Assembly (NCBI GenBank): GCA_030737875.1
Contig: CM060922.1
Location: 761,557,603 to 761,621,602, forward strand
DNA from: Allium sativum
Lineage: Eukaryota; Streptophyta; Magnoliopsida; Asparagales; Amaryllidaceae
Direction of reading: 5' to 3'
DNA length: 64,000 bases
Part shown: positions 35,271 through 47,364 of the stretch, piece after piece
Position numbering within the stretch: the first letter of the stretch is position 1
Layout of the letters: every line of letters starts with the position of its first letter
Notes under the pieces: generated by a model
Told to the model about the DNA's origin: nothing
Seen by the model: only the letters and a program-made list of their open reading frames with translations
Database searches by the model: none
Made by a program: the position numbers and the translations under genes

Positions 35271-36377
35271 GAAAGATGCTAGGCACAAAGACTATGTAAA
35301 AACATTGAAATTGAAAGTTGTTTGAACATGGAAACATGTCAACTTTAATTTTACACATATGCTTACTTATCCCTTAGTGTAAATCTCTCTTGAGAACGGA
35401 CTTCAATTTTAGTAGAAGACTATAAAAAAATCCGTATTTTGAGATGATTTGATTTCTCTGAGCAAGGCAAAGAACCTATGGCATTGTATTTTATACAAAT
35501 CTTCACTATCAAATCAACTTTTATTCATTTGAGTTATCTATTATTTTGAGGATCTTACCCTATGAATGTATACTTAATTCTATATTTATGCCATCTTATA
35601 TATATATATATATTATTGATAATCAATGAATATTTAAGCTATATTTATGCAAGTTTAACATGCTCACACTTATATACAAATGTATGCAAGTTCAACATTT
35701 TCACTCTTATGCACGAATGTTATTATAATCTCATTTGAGAAGATTCACCGTTTGATTTTTAAATAAGCACAAAATCCCAGTCATATCAGTTGATATATAT
35801 TTTCAATAATAATTAGCACATTCCTTGATTACTTAAATTTTTAAATAAATTAAGTCAACAAAATCATAGTGGCAAATCACCTGAACTAAAGTTATGGTGT
35901 CTTTCAATTCCCTATCAATTACCATGCCTGAAATTGTTAAAAAAAGTCCATTTTTTCCTTTCCTCATGGATTTATTTCAAAAAAGTATTTATGCATTGTA
36001 TATTAAATGACTATGCATAATGAAACAACATACTTTAATCCAAACTGATGTGTACCTTAAATTACATCTATCTATAGTGCCATAATAATATATAAACATT
36101 TGCACCATGCCATCAAAGTCTTTATATTTTATATATATAATTTATAAAATCAAATGCAAACCATTGCAATCTAGTTTCTGATTTTGCTGTTTTATTATTT
36201 ATAGAAATAAACAAATATTTGCATAATAAACTAACCAAGCTTGGAATTTATTTGAATCATTTTTTATCAAATGAATATTTATTACGTACTTTAATAGTAC
36301 ACGTTTTTTTTCCTTGCTATATTTTAGTTCTTTACAAGCTCCCATATTCTGATATACACATCCTCATTGCACACTCG
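35270..36377. other. Unassigned AT-rich spacer
   Basis: No protein motif or repeat boundary is recognisable. It contains a (TA)n run at 35598-35615 and scattered AAATTTAT words. Confidence 0.4.
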
Positions 36378-36385
36378 TATAAAAA
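36378..36385 (+). promoter_or_regulatory. Plausible plant gene core promoter (TATA box plus Y-patch)
   Basis: TATAAAAA is followed by CCTCTCACTCACTCACACTTG, a pyrimidine-rich patch typical of plant core promoters. LTR R1 begins 57 bp further on, so any transcript would run into R1. No coding sequence is recognisable beyond R1. Confidence 0.35.
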
Positions 36386-36441
36386 CCTCTCACTCACTCA
36401 CACTTGATTTTGAATCTTTATTTGCTTGCTCTGGAAATTGT

Positions 36442-38660
36442 TGTAACAACCTTGATTTTTAGAACCAATTTAAAATTTATTTTTAATTGATTTTACTGGA
36501 TTTTAAAGATTTAAAATGATTTATTTTGAGAATTAACGATTTAAAATTTATTTAAATCGAAGTTTGAACGTATATATTTAAATTAATTATAAAACGAACT
36601 CGAAATGGTGCGATAGTTTGAAAATTTTATTTTAAACTTTAAACAAATATATAAAATTTGAGAAATGATCGAGAATGGAGTACCACCAGTTTTACTCCAT
36701 GCGACAGTTAAATCTTTAATTAGATTTGAAATGTGAAATGGTAATTAAATTTACCGACAGCATAACGGGTGTTAAATATGGAGTACTACCAGTTTTGCTC
36801 TATGGGATGATTAAGCTGAGATTGGGATAATAAAATAAATGATTACTTCGGTAAGGCTCGATAATCCCGACTAGTTTGATAAACCTTAATTTGGTTCAAA
36901 TAGTGAAAAGAACATTTGAATAAAAGAATATTCTGGATTGGAATGAGGTGTATGATGTGTTATTATAGCACCTGATTATAAGATACGCGATTTATTCGAA
37001 AAGACCGGGTTTTACCCATTCTGAATAACTAGTACGACGACTAAAAGTCGAAGATTTGAAGACGGTGATTGAAGACCAGAGATTTTCACATCGTTTGGAT
37101 GATTATTGATGTCTTGATTGGGCTGTACACCCAAAACAAGTTAATAAGTGGTGACCGTCCAGACGTACTTGGAGATCGACCAGATATGCGAGGGCATCTC
37201 TCGTGTATTGAGCATATGTGATGTGGAATAAGGTGCCTCCGGTTTCGTTCAGACCCGGAACGGACTTGTAAATGGATTGTATGTCTGACATTGTATTTCG
37301 CGCAATATTCATTGAATTCTACTAAATATATATCTGTTTGGTGGTGGAGAATTTATTCTCTATCTTAACACCCTTCTCTGAGGCGTACAAGCTTAGAGGT
37401 TATGTATTTGTGGAAATCAATGGTATAGTACGGATTTGACAATGTGGCATGCTGAAATGCATAGATTAAAGCTTTTATTGAAAAGCAAGGCTTAGTGGAT
37501 GATCAAATCATGGCTTTAAGTAGCGTAGCTTTATCTAGCGTTAATTCTCGAGCTCCACACCCCGGTATGAACCAAAACGGAATGAGGAACATATGGAAAT
37601 GGACATACGTTAATTTCTAGCTATGGATGATGTCATGGCATGAAGCCCAGACATTTACTTATGTGGATGTTGGATATTATTTGATGGAAGGAGAGGTACC
37701 TCAGATTAGATATCAGAACCGACTAAAAGGTCATAGATGGTGGACGTGACTGACCATTTTAGAGGTTCGATAGAACCAGCTAACGTATAATTTACTGTAT
37801 AACTAATTAGCGACTGCTGACTGGCCATGCGGCTAACCTAGGGCTCACCAGAGTCTCGAATATGTAAGGATGATCGCTTGCCTTGGTTCATAGATGGAAA
37901 CCCAATTTCCAATACACGATTTTACGGTTTTAGTTTCAAAGCTATATGGCGACATAGTATAATGGTACCTATGCTGCCTATGATTGATACATTTACGTAT
38001 GAAGTTGATTTCTTCACGTATAATAATAAAAGATAAATTTCGCATATTTGGCCATTATAAGGTAAAACTCTATCCTTTGGTTTGTGTTGCATTGTGTCAT
38101 GGGACCTGAGTCTTATAATGGCTTCATTTTTCCTTTTTAGCATTGCGCTGTTTGTTTTTATGATATTCTTGGGAGAAAACCCATTTCGTGTCATACGGCA
38201 TGGTCCTTTGATTTACACAACTTTAAAAATAAAGTTAATAACTGTTTTAGTTCTCACAACAATCCCACGATTGATTCGGAGTTTATTGTTTCTACCTAAA
38301 ATCTAGGTGCCCATATTTTCCACATGACAGCTTGTAGTTTTGGTTTTCGCAAATATTTCTTTTCATAGGATCCTAGATCATGGATGGAGAAATATTTAGA
38401 AATCTTTGTATCCATGTATTTCTTTCAGCTGTGGTAGTTGATGTTTTCCGCTGCAAATTATGTTTATGTTTTAAATGTAATTTAAATCGCTGATTTTTCC
38501 GTTGTATATTATTTATTTGTACTCTGATATCCTGTACTCTGATGTAAATTGTTGTAATTACAATGAAATGTTCTATTGTTTTGTGTTCTGGTGCGTCGTG
38601 TTCTCATACAATCCGTGCTTTTCCGTCTCTTCTGAGATCGGGGAATTTCGGATCGTCACA
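36442..38660 (+). repeat. R1: gypsy LTR, short form of R2 (2.2 kb)
   Basis: It starts TGTAACAACC and ends GATCGTCACA. It aligns with the two ends of R2: 36442-36690 with 40217-40450, and 36665-38660 with 44495-46646, for example the shared phrases TTGATTGGGCTGTACACCCA at 37114 and 45123, and GGCATGC.GA... onward to the shared tail ATCCTAG/GTT. No primer site or polypurine tract flanks it. The five bases beside each end (ATTGT and ATCCA) do not match, so it is not a simple solo LTR with intact target duplication. Confidence 0.75.
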
Positions 38661-39780
38661 ATCCACTTATCTGTCGTGTTTGCCAAAAAAACGACGCAAT
38701 AAACTAGAAAAAGTCATGAATCCAAACTGCAGAAATAAATTGAATTTTATTTTCTTTTGTCTTAGTACTTGGTTTTGTTTCTCTTCATTCTTTAGACAGA
38801 GATAATTATTGTGCATGTATATACACACACATCTGAATCACTAACTTCAGCTCAAACAAGATCAATCAGCATGTACATGAACAAGCCAAGCCAAGCGTAC
38901 ACAAACTGTTTAACCAAATCATATATGCAAAAATATTATCGTGAAACAAGCTGAAGGTTGGTCAGGCCTCGACAAATGCAAGGGTACATATAAGTATAGG
39001 TTTAAGTCAAAAGCACAACTTCACAAAGTAAATTTTGCATAGTAAATATAACTAAAGCAAAATTTCAAGGCAAATCAGACAGAAGCAAGTGCAATAAATG
39101 GAAATGCGCAAAAGCACACACATTCAATATACATAGTACATGTACATAGAACAAGACACAGGAAGGTCAAACATGATCAAGTGTAGTAATTGGATATGTA
39201 CAAATGCACATACTATATAGATACACAAAGGGCATTTCAAACTGAAAATGCACGTACACTAGGCAATAAGAAAAGGAACGCACAAAATAGGTCAATCAAA
39301 ATACAAACTACAATAAGGTATATAGGTTAAGTGAAATAGGCATGCACAAACCATGATTCACATGTGCAAAATGAACCAGTTCACCACTGTGCACAACAAA
39401 AATGAAGACAATGCAATATAATACAATAAATAAAGCTAACATCAAACCATATACAGTTCCATTGCTTAATGCAGGATGAAACTCATATGCAAGTGTAAGT
39501 GTGAAGATTTCAACCAATCTTTTATATAAACACATACATATGTATGAAAAATTATATATGAACTAGAATAAGGTTAAAACTGATACAAGGATCAACAAGC
39601 TATCCACAAACCATGTAGCTATACACGATGAACCAACAACCTTAATATTATGGGTCGAAAAAATTTCCAGCAAAAGATATAATCAAAATCAAAGTCAAAA
39701 ATTTCCAGAGCCAAAACTAGTTTTTAAACAATTACTTTGTTAATAACCGTGTTGGAAATTTTATTATTATTTTATAAATT
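38661..39780. other. Unassigned A/C-rich stretch
   Basis: No protein motif. From 38830 to 39560 the plus strand is rich in GTACACAAA, TGCACA and ATGTACAA words, the complement of the composition at 28400-29760. It separates R1 from the RNase H end of G2. Confidence 0.4.
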
Positions 39781-39789
39781 TTATAATAA

Positions 39790-40216
39790 GCCATATTCAT
39801 CCCACCTCCAGGTTTAATTCGATCCTACACTTAATGCATCCACAATTGCATTACCTTCCCCTGAGGTATAGAAAATATCAAAATCTTATGAAGTTAAGAA
39901 CTCAACTATCATTATTACTGAAGATTTAGATACCTTTGGGAGAAAAAAAAATACTTCAGTGACTTGTGATCCATAAATAACTCAAATCTCGCTCCCAACA
40001 AATAAATCCACCATATCTTTAGAGAAAATAATGATATCACAAACTCTATATCATAAGTAAGGCAATTTTTTCCATGCAGCTTTAGTTGTGACTAACATTT
40101 AAAACAACTCTTTCTTTGTACATCAATACAACTCCTAAACCAATATACATGCATTGATATGGACAAACAGTTCCTTATTTCCACTCAGAATAACTAACAG
40201 AGGGACATAGCCAGTC
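39790..40216 (-). pseudogene. G2 RNase H part (left piece of the split pol)
   Basis: Reading the minus strand from the R2 boundary: LLVILSGNKELFVHINAC (usual PVLTLP.G...FVVYTDAS), then CLTYDIEFVISLFSLKIWW (usual [22 protein letters not shown]), FELFMDHKSLKY (usual EIFTDHKSLKYLF), and GEGNAIVDALS (usual GKANVVADALSR). This is the whole RNase H domain of a Ty3/gypsy chromovirus-like pol, with stops. It continues directly from the piece at 46647-47350 once R2 is removed. Confidence 0.85.
40212..40216. other. R2 target-site duplication, left copy
   Basis: CAGTC, identical to the five bases at 46647-46651 on the other side of R2. Confidence 0.85.
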
Positions 40217-41028
40217 TGTAATAACCCGGAAATTCTGAGCCAGTTTAAAATTTTTATTTTGGCAATTTCAGCGAATTTTGAATATTTAAAATGAATTATT
40301 TTAAATAATATCGACAAAAAATTTATTTTGAATAGAATTCGAACGTATATATTATATACGTCGTCGTTAGAACATAAATAATTATTTATAATTATAAATA
40401 GAATTGAAATGGCGCGGTAGTTCGATAATTCGATTTCAAACTTCAATTGAATGTACCGGGTGCAAAACAATCCGGATTTTAGTGAAACCAAAAATAATGG
40501 AATCTAATTGATAATATCTTTCCAACGAATCCGGAAAATCAAAATTTCATAACGGGAATCAAAAGATATGTCCAGTTGAAAATTCTGAATAGTCGCTATG
40601 GAATTCAGGCCCTTAAAAATGGACATTTTGCAAACGGTCTCAGAATTCGACGAAACTAGTTTTGTTAGGACCATATCGTCAATACGAAGCTAGAAAATAT
40701 TTTTCTGGAATTTTTAGAGACAGTATGTGACCCCGATAATTTGAAATGTACGTTTAAAATTCAATATAGTGATTTAAATGTAAATTCAACGGAAACTGAT
40801 TCAAACGATCGAATCAACCTGCGATACATATCCAATTGTGTTCGGAATGGGGGTGAAACGCTATGGACGACAGGCGGTGGGCCTCGTTTTGAGGTCAAAA
40901 ATAAAAGTTGCTTTTGGTGGAAAAATTAAATAATTAAATTAATTAAAAAAAAAAATCTCCCCCTTTTACTCTGGCCCCCCCCATTTGAAATTCATTTCAG
41001 TCGGAGAAAAAAAAAAAAAAAAACGTCG

Positions 41029-41358
41029 ATGTCTCCGCTCCGCCACCATTGGCGCTCCACCCAACGCCGCGCCCTCCCCCTCTTCCCGATCTCCCTCCGT
41101 CGCGACCTCCCCACCTGCAACCCCATCGACGAAGACCTAAAACCGCTGCCTCCTCCTGAAACCCTAACCCGAGACCACGTTGCCCTCCGCTCTACAGCCC
41201 CGCCACCTCTGAAGCCCCCACTTCCTCCTGCGCCTCTGCGCCGACGCCCCCCTGCCTGCCAAAACCGCCGAGCTCCCCTACGTCGAAGACCGCCTGAAAC
41301 CCTACGGCGCCGGCAAGTGCAGCACCCCGAGCCCCCTCGCCTCTGTCGAAAGCAGTAA
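41029..41358 (+). CDS. 109-codon Pro/Arg-rich ORF in the GC-rich leader of R2 (hypothetical)
   Basis: The frame starts at the first ATG after a poly-A/CGTCG stretch and ends at TAA. The product is very rich in Pro, Arg and Leu (LRRRPP, PPPLKPPLPPAPL) with no recognised domain. It sits in an isolated GC-rich block within an AT-rich LTR, in the position of a transcript leader. The composition alone could keep the frame open, and I see no evidence that it is translated. Confidence 0.3.
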   Translation: MSPLRHHWRSTQRRALPLFPISLRRDLPTCNPIDEDLKPLPPPETLTRDHVALRSTAPPPLKPPLPPAPLRRRPPACQNRRAPLRRRPPETLRRRQVQHPEPPRLCRKQ

Positions 41359-42690
41359 ACTTCTCTCTTTCTATTTACTGTATTTCCATTTTTGTTTTTC
41401 CTTCTTATTTATTTACATTTAAAGCAATTCGAAGATTATAAAAATGGAATTTTTATATTTTGAATGTATGAATAAAAATTTGATTTTTAAATGGAGAAAG
41501 GCGTGGTTTTTACATATGTAGAGAATTAAAAATATGATTTTTATATTTTTAAAGTATTAAAAATATGATTTTTATATTTTTAAAGTATTAAAAATATAAT
41601 CTTTACATCATAGAAATATTAAAAATATAATCTTTATTTTTGAAAAGGCGGAATCTATATCTTTGAAATTCGATTTTTATATATTATATAACATAGTAAA
41701 GATTCAATTTTTATATAAAGTATAACGAAGTGAAAATTCTATTTTTACAAATATGAAATAGCGATGAAAATTCTATTTTCACAATATGAAGTTAGCAATA
41801 AAAATATGATTTTTATGTATATAGTGACTACGGGCAACGAAGATGACGAAGATGGGATAACGAAGAAGATTTCTCTAAATGAAGAGTCGTGGTATTGGAT
41901 AGCTTTAGGTGAGAACTTCTCACTCAAAATTCTTTTTCTAGTTAGATATATATACTAGGATGTAGACGGTGTTTAGTAGCACCCGACACCCGTCATCCAC
42001 AGACCATGGATGGCTTGTTTGTTAAATTGTTTGGTTGAATGGTTAGTTAGAATATTTGATTGAATTGAATTGTTTGGTGAATTGAAATTGATTTGATTGA
42101 TGTGTGAATGGCGTGGGCCTTCACTAGACCGGGGATAAGGCTGGGCCTTGTCCCGTTTCTAGTATCGTGCCGTTATACCGCCGAAATTTTCTAAAATATG
42201 TTAGAAAAATAAAAATATCAATTTTATTGAGAATGAACTGAATAGATATTCATATGTTAAAATAAAATGTTTTATCGTTAAAAATATAATTTTTAACGTG
42301 AATGTGAATAAATAAATATTCATTTACAAACCGGATGGTTTGTTTATGTACTCCTATTTGAATGACATTGATTGGGTCGATAAATTTTACACATCGCCCA
42401 ACTGCACAAATAAAATCTGTGTTTGATTGTTTGAAACCCCACAAGGGTGTTGGGATGAAATTTGAAGTTCACTCATCCTGATTAATTAAATATGTCGATC
42501 GATTGATTGACAGGCTGTTATAAGCGTTAGATATCTATATTTGATGCTTATACAGTGTGGTGCACTTTGGTTGATAGTTGATTATTTTTCAATGCTATTA
42601 TATACATGTGTTGTATGAAAATCCATATAATTAACTTTATATGGTAATTGATTGGGCCTCATTCCAATTTAGAAAATAAAGAATATATAA

Positions 42691-43245
42691 AATAAAGGTT
42701 CATGTGTTGACTATACTCATTCGTTGGGATTAGTCATGTGTTGAACGAAATATTTTTATAATAAAAATTATATCTTTATCAATATAAAATAAAGGGTCAT
42801 GTGTTGACTATACTCATTCGTTGGGATTAGTCATGTGTTGAACGAAATATTTTTATAATAAAATTTATATCTTTATCAATATAAAATAAAGGTTCATGTG
42901 TTGACTATACTCATTCGTTGGGATTAGTCATGTGTTGAACGAAATATTTTTATAATAAAAATTATATCTTTATCAATATAAAATAAAGGTTCATGTGTTG
43001 ACTATACTCATTCGTTGGGATTAGTCATGTGTTGAACGAAATATTTTTATAATAAAATTTATATCTTTATCAATATAAAATAAAGGTTCATGTGTTGACT
43101 ATACTCATTCGTTGGGATTAGTCATGTGTTGAACGAAATATTTTTATAATAAAATTATATCTTTATCAATATAATATAAAGGTTCATGTGTTGACTGTAC
43201 TCATCCGTTGAGATTAGTCATGTGTTGAACGAAATATTTGAAATA
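42691..43245. repeat. 97-bp tandem array in R2 (about 6 copies)
   Basis: The unit starts AATAAAGGTTCATGTGTTGA and contains ATTCGTTGGGATTAGTCATG. Starts at 42691, 42788, 42885, 42982, 43079 and 43175 give a period of 97, 97, 97, 97 and 96. The copies are nearly identical, so amplification was recent relative to the rest of the LTR. The last copy is the most diverged. Confidence 0.92.
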
Positions 43246-43310
43246 GAAATTTATGAAGCCGTGTTGATTAGATTGAAGCCATTTTGACGTGAACGATATT
43301 TATATCGATT

Positions 43311-43610
43311 ATAACGATTTCGAAATGAATTGAATATATAACGATTTCGAAATGAATTGAATATATAACGATTTCGAAATGAATTGAATATATAACGATT
43401 TCGATTTGAATTGAATATAAAACGATTTCGAATTGAATGAAATAGAAAACCAATTTGAATTGAATCGAATAGAAAACCAATTTTAATTGAATCGAACAGA
43501 AAACCAATTTGAATTTGATTCGAATAGAAAACCAATTTGAATCGAATCGAATAGAAAACCAATTTGAATTGAATCGAATAGAAAACGACTTTGAAATTGA
43601 ATTGAATTGA
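43311..43610. repeat. 27-bp tandem array in R2 (about 11 copies, drifting sequence)
   Basis: The first units read ATAACGATTTCGAAATGAAT (27 bp in all); later units change to AAAACCAATTTGAATTGAAT with the same period. Because 27 is a multiple of three, the minus strand shows a spurious frame of repeated FRNRYIFNS. Confidence 0.9.
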
Positions 43611-46600
43611 AAACGAATTCGAATTGAATTTAAAATGAATTCAAATTGAATTGAAATTTGAATTGAATAGAAATGAATTTAAAACGAATTTATAAAGGAG
43701 AATTCAATTTTGATTTGAATTGAAATGGAAGTTGAAATTGCTTTTGAAACGAATTTAAAACTATTTATATAATTCGTTTTAAATAGAAATCGACGAAAAA
43801 TATATTATATATAATATATATATAATATAATGGCCTGAATAGAACGCGCCGCGCCGCGGCAGTTCGTGAATTTCGACCATTTATTTCAAACGGACATTAC
43901 GGGAGATCCGACCGTCGGATTCTCCTAAAACCGGAACCGTTGGGTTCGTATCGAAAAGAGCTTTCTAATGAATATTAGAAATTCAAAATCTAACGGTTGG
44001 ATTTGGAGATACGTCCAAATCAAATTTGAAAAAGGTCGCCGTAAGTGCAGTTCGATGGCCATTGTTGGAAATCGACTGTACGGGCCTTGCAAAAATTATT
44101 AAAAATATCAATAAATTGTGTAAAATCATAAGAAATGATTTGGAAAAATTTAGGATGGAAAACTCCATATTTGAAAAGATAAAAATAGATTTTTATCGAA
44201 ATGCACTCGTTTGAACTAAATTTAAAACCCAATTGTTTCTAAATAAATAAATTAGATTTAAAAAGGGGTTTTAAATAATCGGAATTTCTAACATATTTGA
44301 TTGGATTTGAAATGGGTTTATCGTGAACGGTGTTTTAAATAACACTAGTTCTTTAACCCGATAACAAATAAAACGTGATTTGGGTTTGTCGTGAACTGTG
44401 TTTTAAATAACACCTAGTTCTTTAACCCAGTAAAAGGATTCTTAACGAACCTGCAATTAGGTTGAAATATGAATCTTTAATCTAAGTTATCAAATTTAGA
44501 AATGAGCGAGAATGGAGTATCGCCAGTTTTGCTCCAAAGCGATAGTTAAATCTTTAATTAGATTTGAACGTGAAATGGTAATTAATTTTACCGATAACAC
44601 CACGGTGTTAGATATGGAGTATTACCAGTTTTGCTTCATGGGATGAATAGGTTGGGATTGGGAGATAAAATAAATAATTACTTCGTTACGGTTCGCTAAT
44701 CTCGACTAGTTGGAAAAACCATAATTTGGTTTTAAATGACATCCAAAGGAAGATTACAGGATAAATTTTAAAGAATTTATCTTGGATAAAATTAATGGGA
44801 ACATTTCCCTAAGAATGTGAAATTTAGAAACTAGCTGTAGGTTGGCTAAGAAGAATGGTTTCCTGGGTATTGATCTGATGTTGGTTTCGGCCTTCGGGGT
44901 TAATGTTTAGGAAATTGTTCTCTTGCTAATTTGCGGTTAGTGACTAATGAATTGGAATGAGGCGTATGTTGTGTTTGTGTAACATTTGTTTTTAATATAC
45001 GCGGGTTGTTCGGAAAGTCCGGGTTTACACCCATTCTGAATAACCGATTCGACGATATGTCGAAGATGAAGACGGTGGTCGAAGACCGGAAGTCTTCACA
45101 TCGTTTGGGTAATTACTGACGATCTTGATTGGGCTGTACACCCAAGAGGATGGAAATAGTTGGTGGTCGTCCAGACGTACTTGGAGATGGATGGATATGC
45201 GAGGAAAGTGCCTCCGGTTTCGTTCAGACCCAGAACGGACTTGTAAATGGATTGGGTGTCTGACATTGGATTTTATTCTGTGTTGATTGATTTCTATTAA
45301 ATATACATATGTTTGGCGGCAAAGAATTTATTCTTTTGCTTAACGCCCTTCTCTGAGACGTACGAGCTCAGAGGTTGTATATCGATGGACATCAGTCGCA
45401 TGGCATGAATTGCCTGTGTGGCACGCTAAGATGCAAGGATCAAGGCTTCTGTTGAAAAGCAAAGTCTTGTGGTTGATGATCAAAGCACGCCTACGTGGCA
45501 GCTTTGTGTATAACGTGTATTCGCGAGCCTCACACCTCGGTATGAGTTAAAAACGGGATATGGACCGCTGGGAGAGCACGACGTTTCTTTCTAGCTTTGG
45601 TGGTGTCAGTGACTTACCAGCCCTGACATTTATATACTTTTCACCTTTGTGGTTGTTGGAATGAGGCGCCTCGATTATAGGTCTGTAAGGACCGGGAAAC
45701 GTGTGTTCAGGCATAATTAATCCTCTAACGTAAGTGAGGACCGGCCCAGCCGCATCCGGGGTTGCCCAGTGTGCGTAACCCTGAGGCATTTGCTAGAGTG
45801 TCTCGAACGCGGAGAGGAGCTTGCCCCTTGCCTCGACTCATGACGGAAATCCAATTTCCAATACGTGTATTTCGGCTTTATTTGTAGAGCCTAGTATGGC
45901 GACATAGTGGGATGGGGCACTCATGCCGTCTATGATTTATATTTATGATTGAAATTGTTTTGACACTATACACTTATTATAGTATCAAATGATTTGTTTT
46001 AAACGTACCAAGCATGTTTGGCTGTTATAAGGTAAAACCCTATCCTCCGGGTTGCGTTGCATTGTGTGATGGGACCTGGGTCTTATAATAGCTTCATTTT
46101 TCGAAAAAGCATTGCGTTGTTTATTGATATGCACTGGTATTCTTGGGAGAAAACCCGTTCCGTGTTATACGGCGTGGTCCCTTGAATTACTCTCTTTTTA
46201 AAGTAAAGCTTTAAATAACTGTTTTAGTTCTCACACCAGTCACATGACTGACCTGGAGTTTATTGTTTTAACCTAAACTCTGGGTGCCCCTATTTTCCGC
46301 ACGGGCAGCTAGTAGTTTTGGTTTTGCAGATTTATATTCACAGGATCCTGGTTTACAGCTGGAATGATATCCGGAAAGCTCTGTATCCGTATATCACCTT
46401 CTAGTTGTGCTTTTGTATTATTTTCCGCTGCTATGTAATTTATTGTAATCTCTGATATTTATCGAATGTAAATTTATTCATTTATACTCTGTATATTCTT
46501 GTATTCTGATGGGATTGTTGTAATATGCAATGAAATGTTCTTCTGTTTGTGTTCTGATTTGTCATGTTCTCAACGTTCAGGGGTTTCGAACGGTCTAGAT

Positions 46601-46646
46601 CGGTTTAACGATTGATTCGGATCGAGCGAAATTCCAGGCCGTCACA

Positions 46647-46651
46647 CAGTC
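46647..46651. other. R2 target-site duplication, right copy
   Basis: CAGTC directly after the LTR end GTCACA; matches 40212-40216. Confidence 0.85.
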
Positions 46652-47350
46652 TTTCCTTCAAGATCTTAAAAGCATGTTCACACTTAGCATCCCACATGAA
46701 ATTTTGATTTTTTTTGTTAAGATGGTCAACAGTGCATCTATCTAAAAGAAATCCTTGATAAACTTCTATAACATCCATTAAAACCTAGGAAACTCCTAAC
46801 ATACATAGCAATCTTAGGTCAGTTCCAATCTTGGGTTATTACTATCTTAACATTATTCACCATTATCCCTTACCTAGACTTACCTAGATATCTCACTTCA
46901 GAATTGATATTAAAAAACTTGCTATTAATGGATGATTCCTCAATGTCTCTGGTATAATTCTCAAGTTTTCCTTATGTTCATCATCGGTCTTAGAGTAGAT
47001 TACCATATCATCTTCATGAACTTATTCAACTGACCTTTGAAACGCGTTCATCGGACCTACAAATATTTTGGTGAATTTCCATAGCCAAATCCATTTGGGA
47101 AAATACATTAACCTCATATAGTTGCTCCAATAAATCATCAATCAATGGAAAAAGATACCTGTTCTTTTTGGCCACTTTATTTAGCTTACCATTTGGATAC
47201 ACTTCTCCAAATGAATCATTTCCTTAGAAGATCACTAACTTGCACCCCAACTCTCACTTTTCTCTAGGTGTCGTTCACCTCAAAGGCATAACTATGGGTT
47301 CGACTCCATCCACTAAATCAATACCAAACTCAATCTCTTTTTGTGGTAAA
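46647..47350 (-). pseudogene. G2 reverse transcriptase (right piece of the split pol)
   Basis: The minus strand reads KEIEFGIDLVDGVEPIVMPLR (usual [22 protein letters not shown]) near 47290-47345, then NKVAKKNRYLFPLIDDLLEQL, VFSQMDLAMEIHQ, DDMVIYSKTDDEHKENLRI, VRSFLGFNGCYR and FMWDAKCEHAFKILKERL next to R2. These are the Ty3/gypsy RT blocks from N-terminus to connection, in decayed frames with stops. The usual catalytic YxDD region appears as DDMVIYSK. The reading continues at 40216 across R2. Confidence 0.85.
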
Positions 47351-47364
47351 CATTATTACAAAAC

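Larger units (their letters stand above)
40217..46646 (+). repeat. R2: 6.4-kb solo LTR
   Basis: It starts TGTAATAACCCGG and ends GGCCGTCACA, is flanked by a perfect 5-bp duplication (CAGTC) and has no interior, primer site or polypurine tract. That is the signature of a solo LTR left by recombination between two LTRs. It has a GC-rich leader with a 109-codon open frame, a 97-bp tandem array, a 27-bp tandem array, and a segment at about 43780-44070 that repeats its own first few hundred bases. Its last 2.1 kb match R1. It interrupts the G2 pol pseudogene. Confidence 0.88.

Noticed and set aside
43251..43562. 103-codon frame with repeated FRNRYIFNS
   Set aside because: It is a product of the 27-bp tandem array, whose period is a multiple of three.
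36442..46646. R1 and R2 as the two LTRs of one element with 38661-40216 as interior
   Set aside because: R2 has its own perfect target duplication, no primer site or polypurine tract lies at the inner edges, and 39790-40216 is gypsy RNase H continuing at 46652, so R2 inserted separately.
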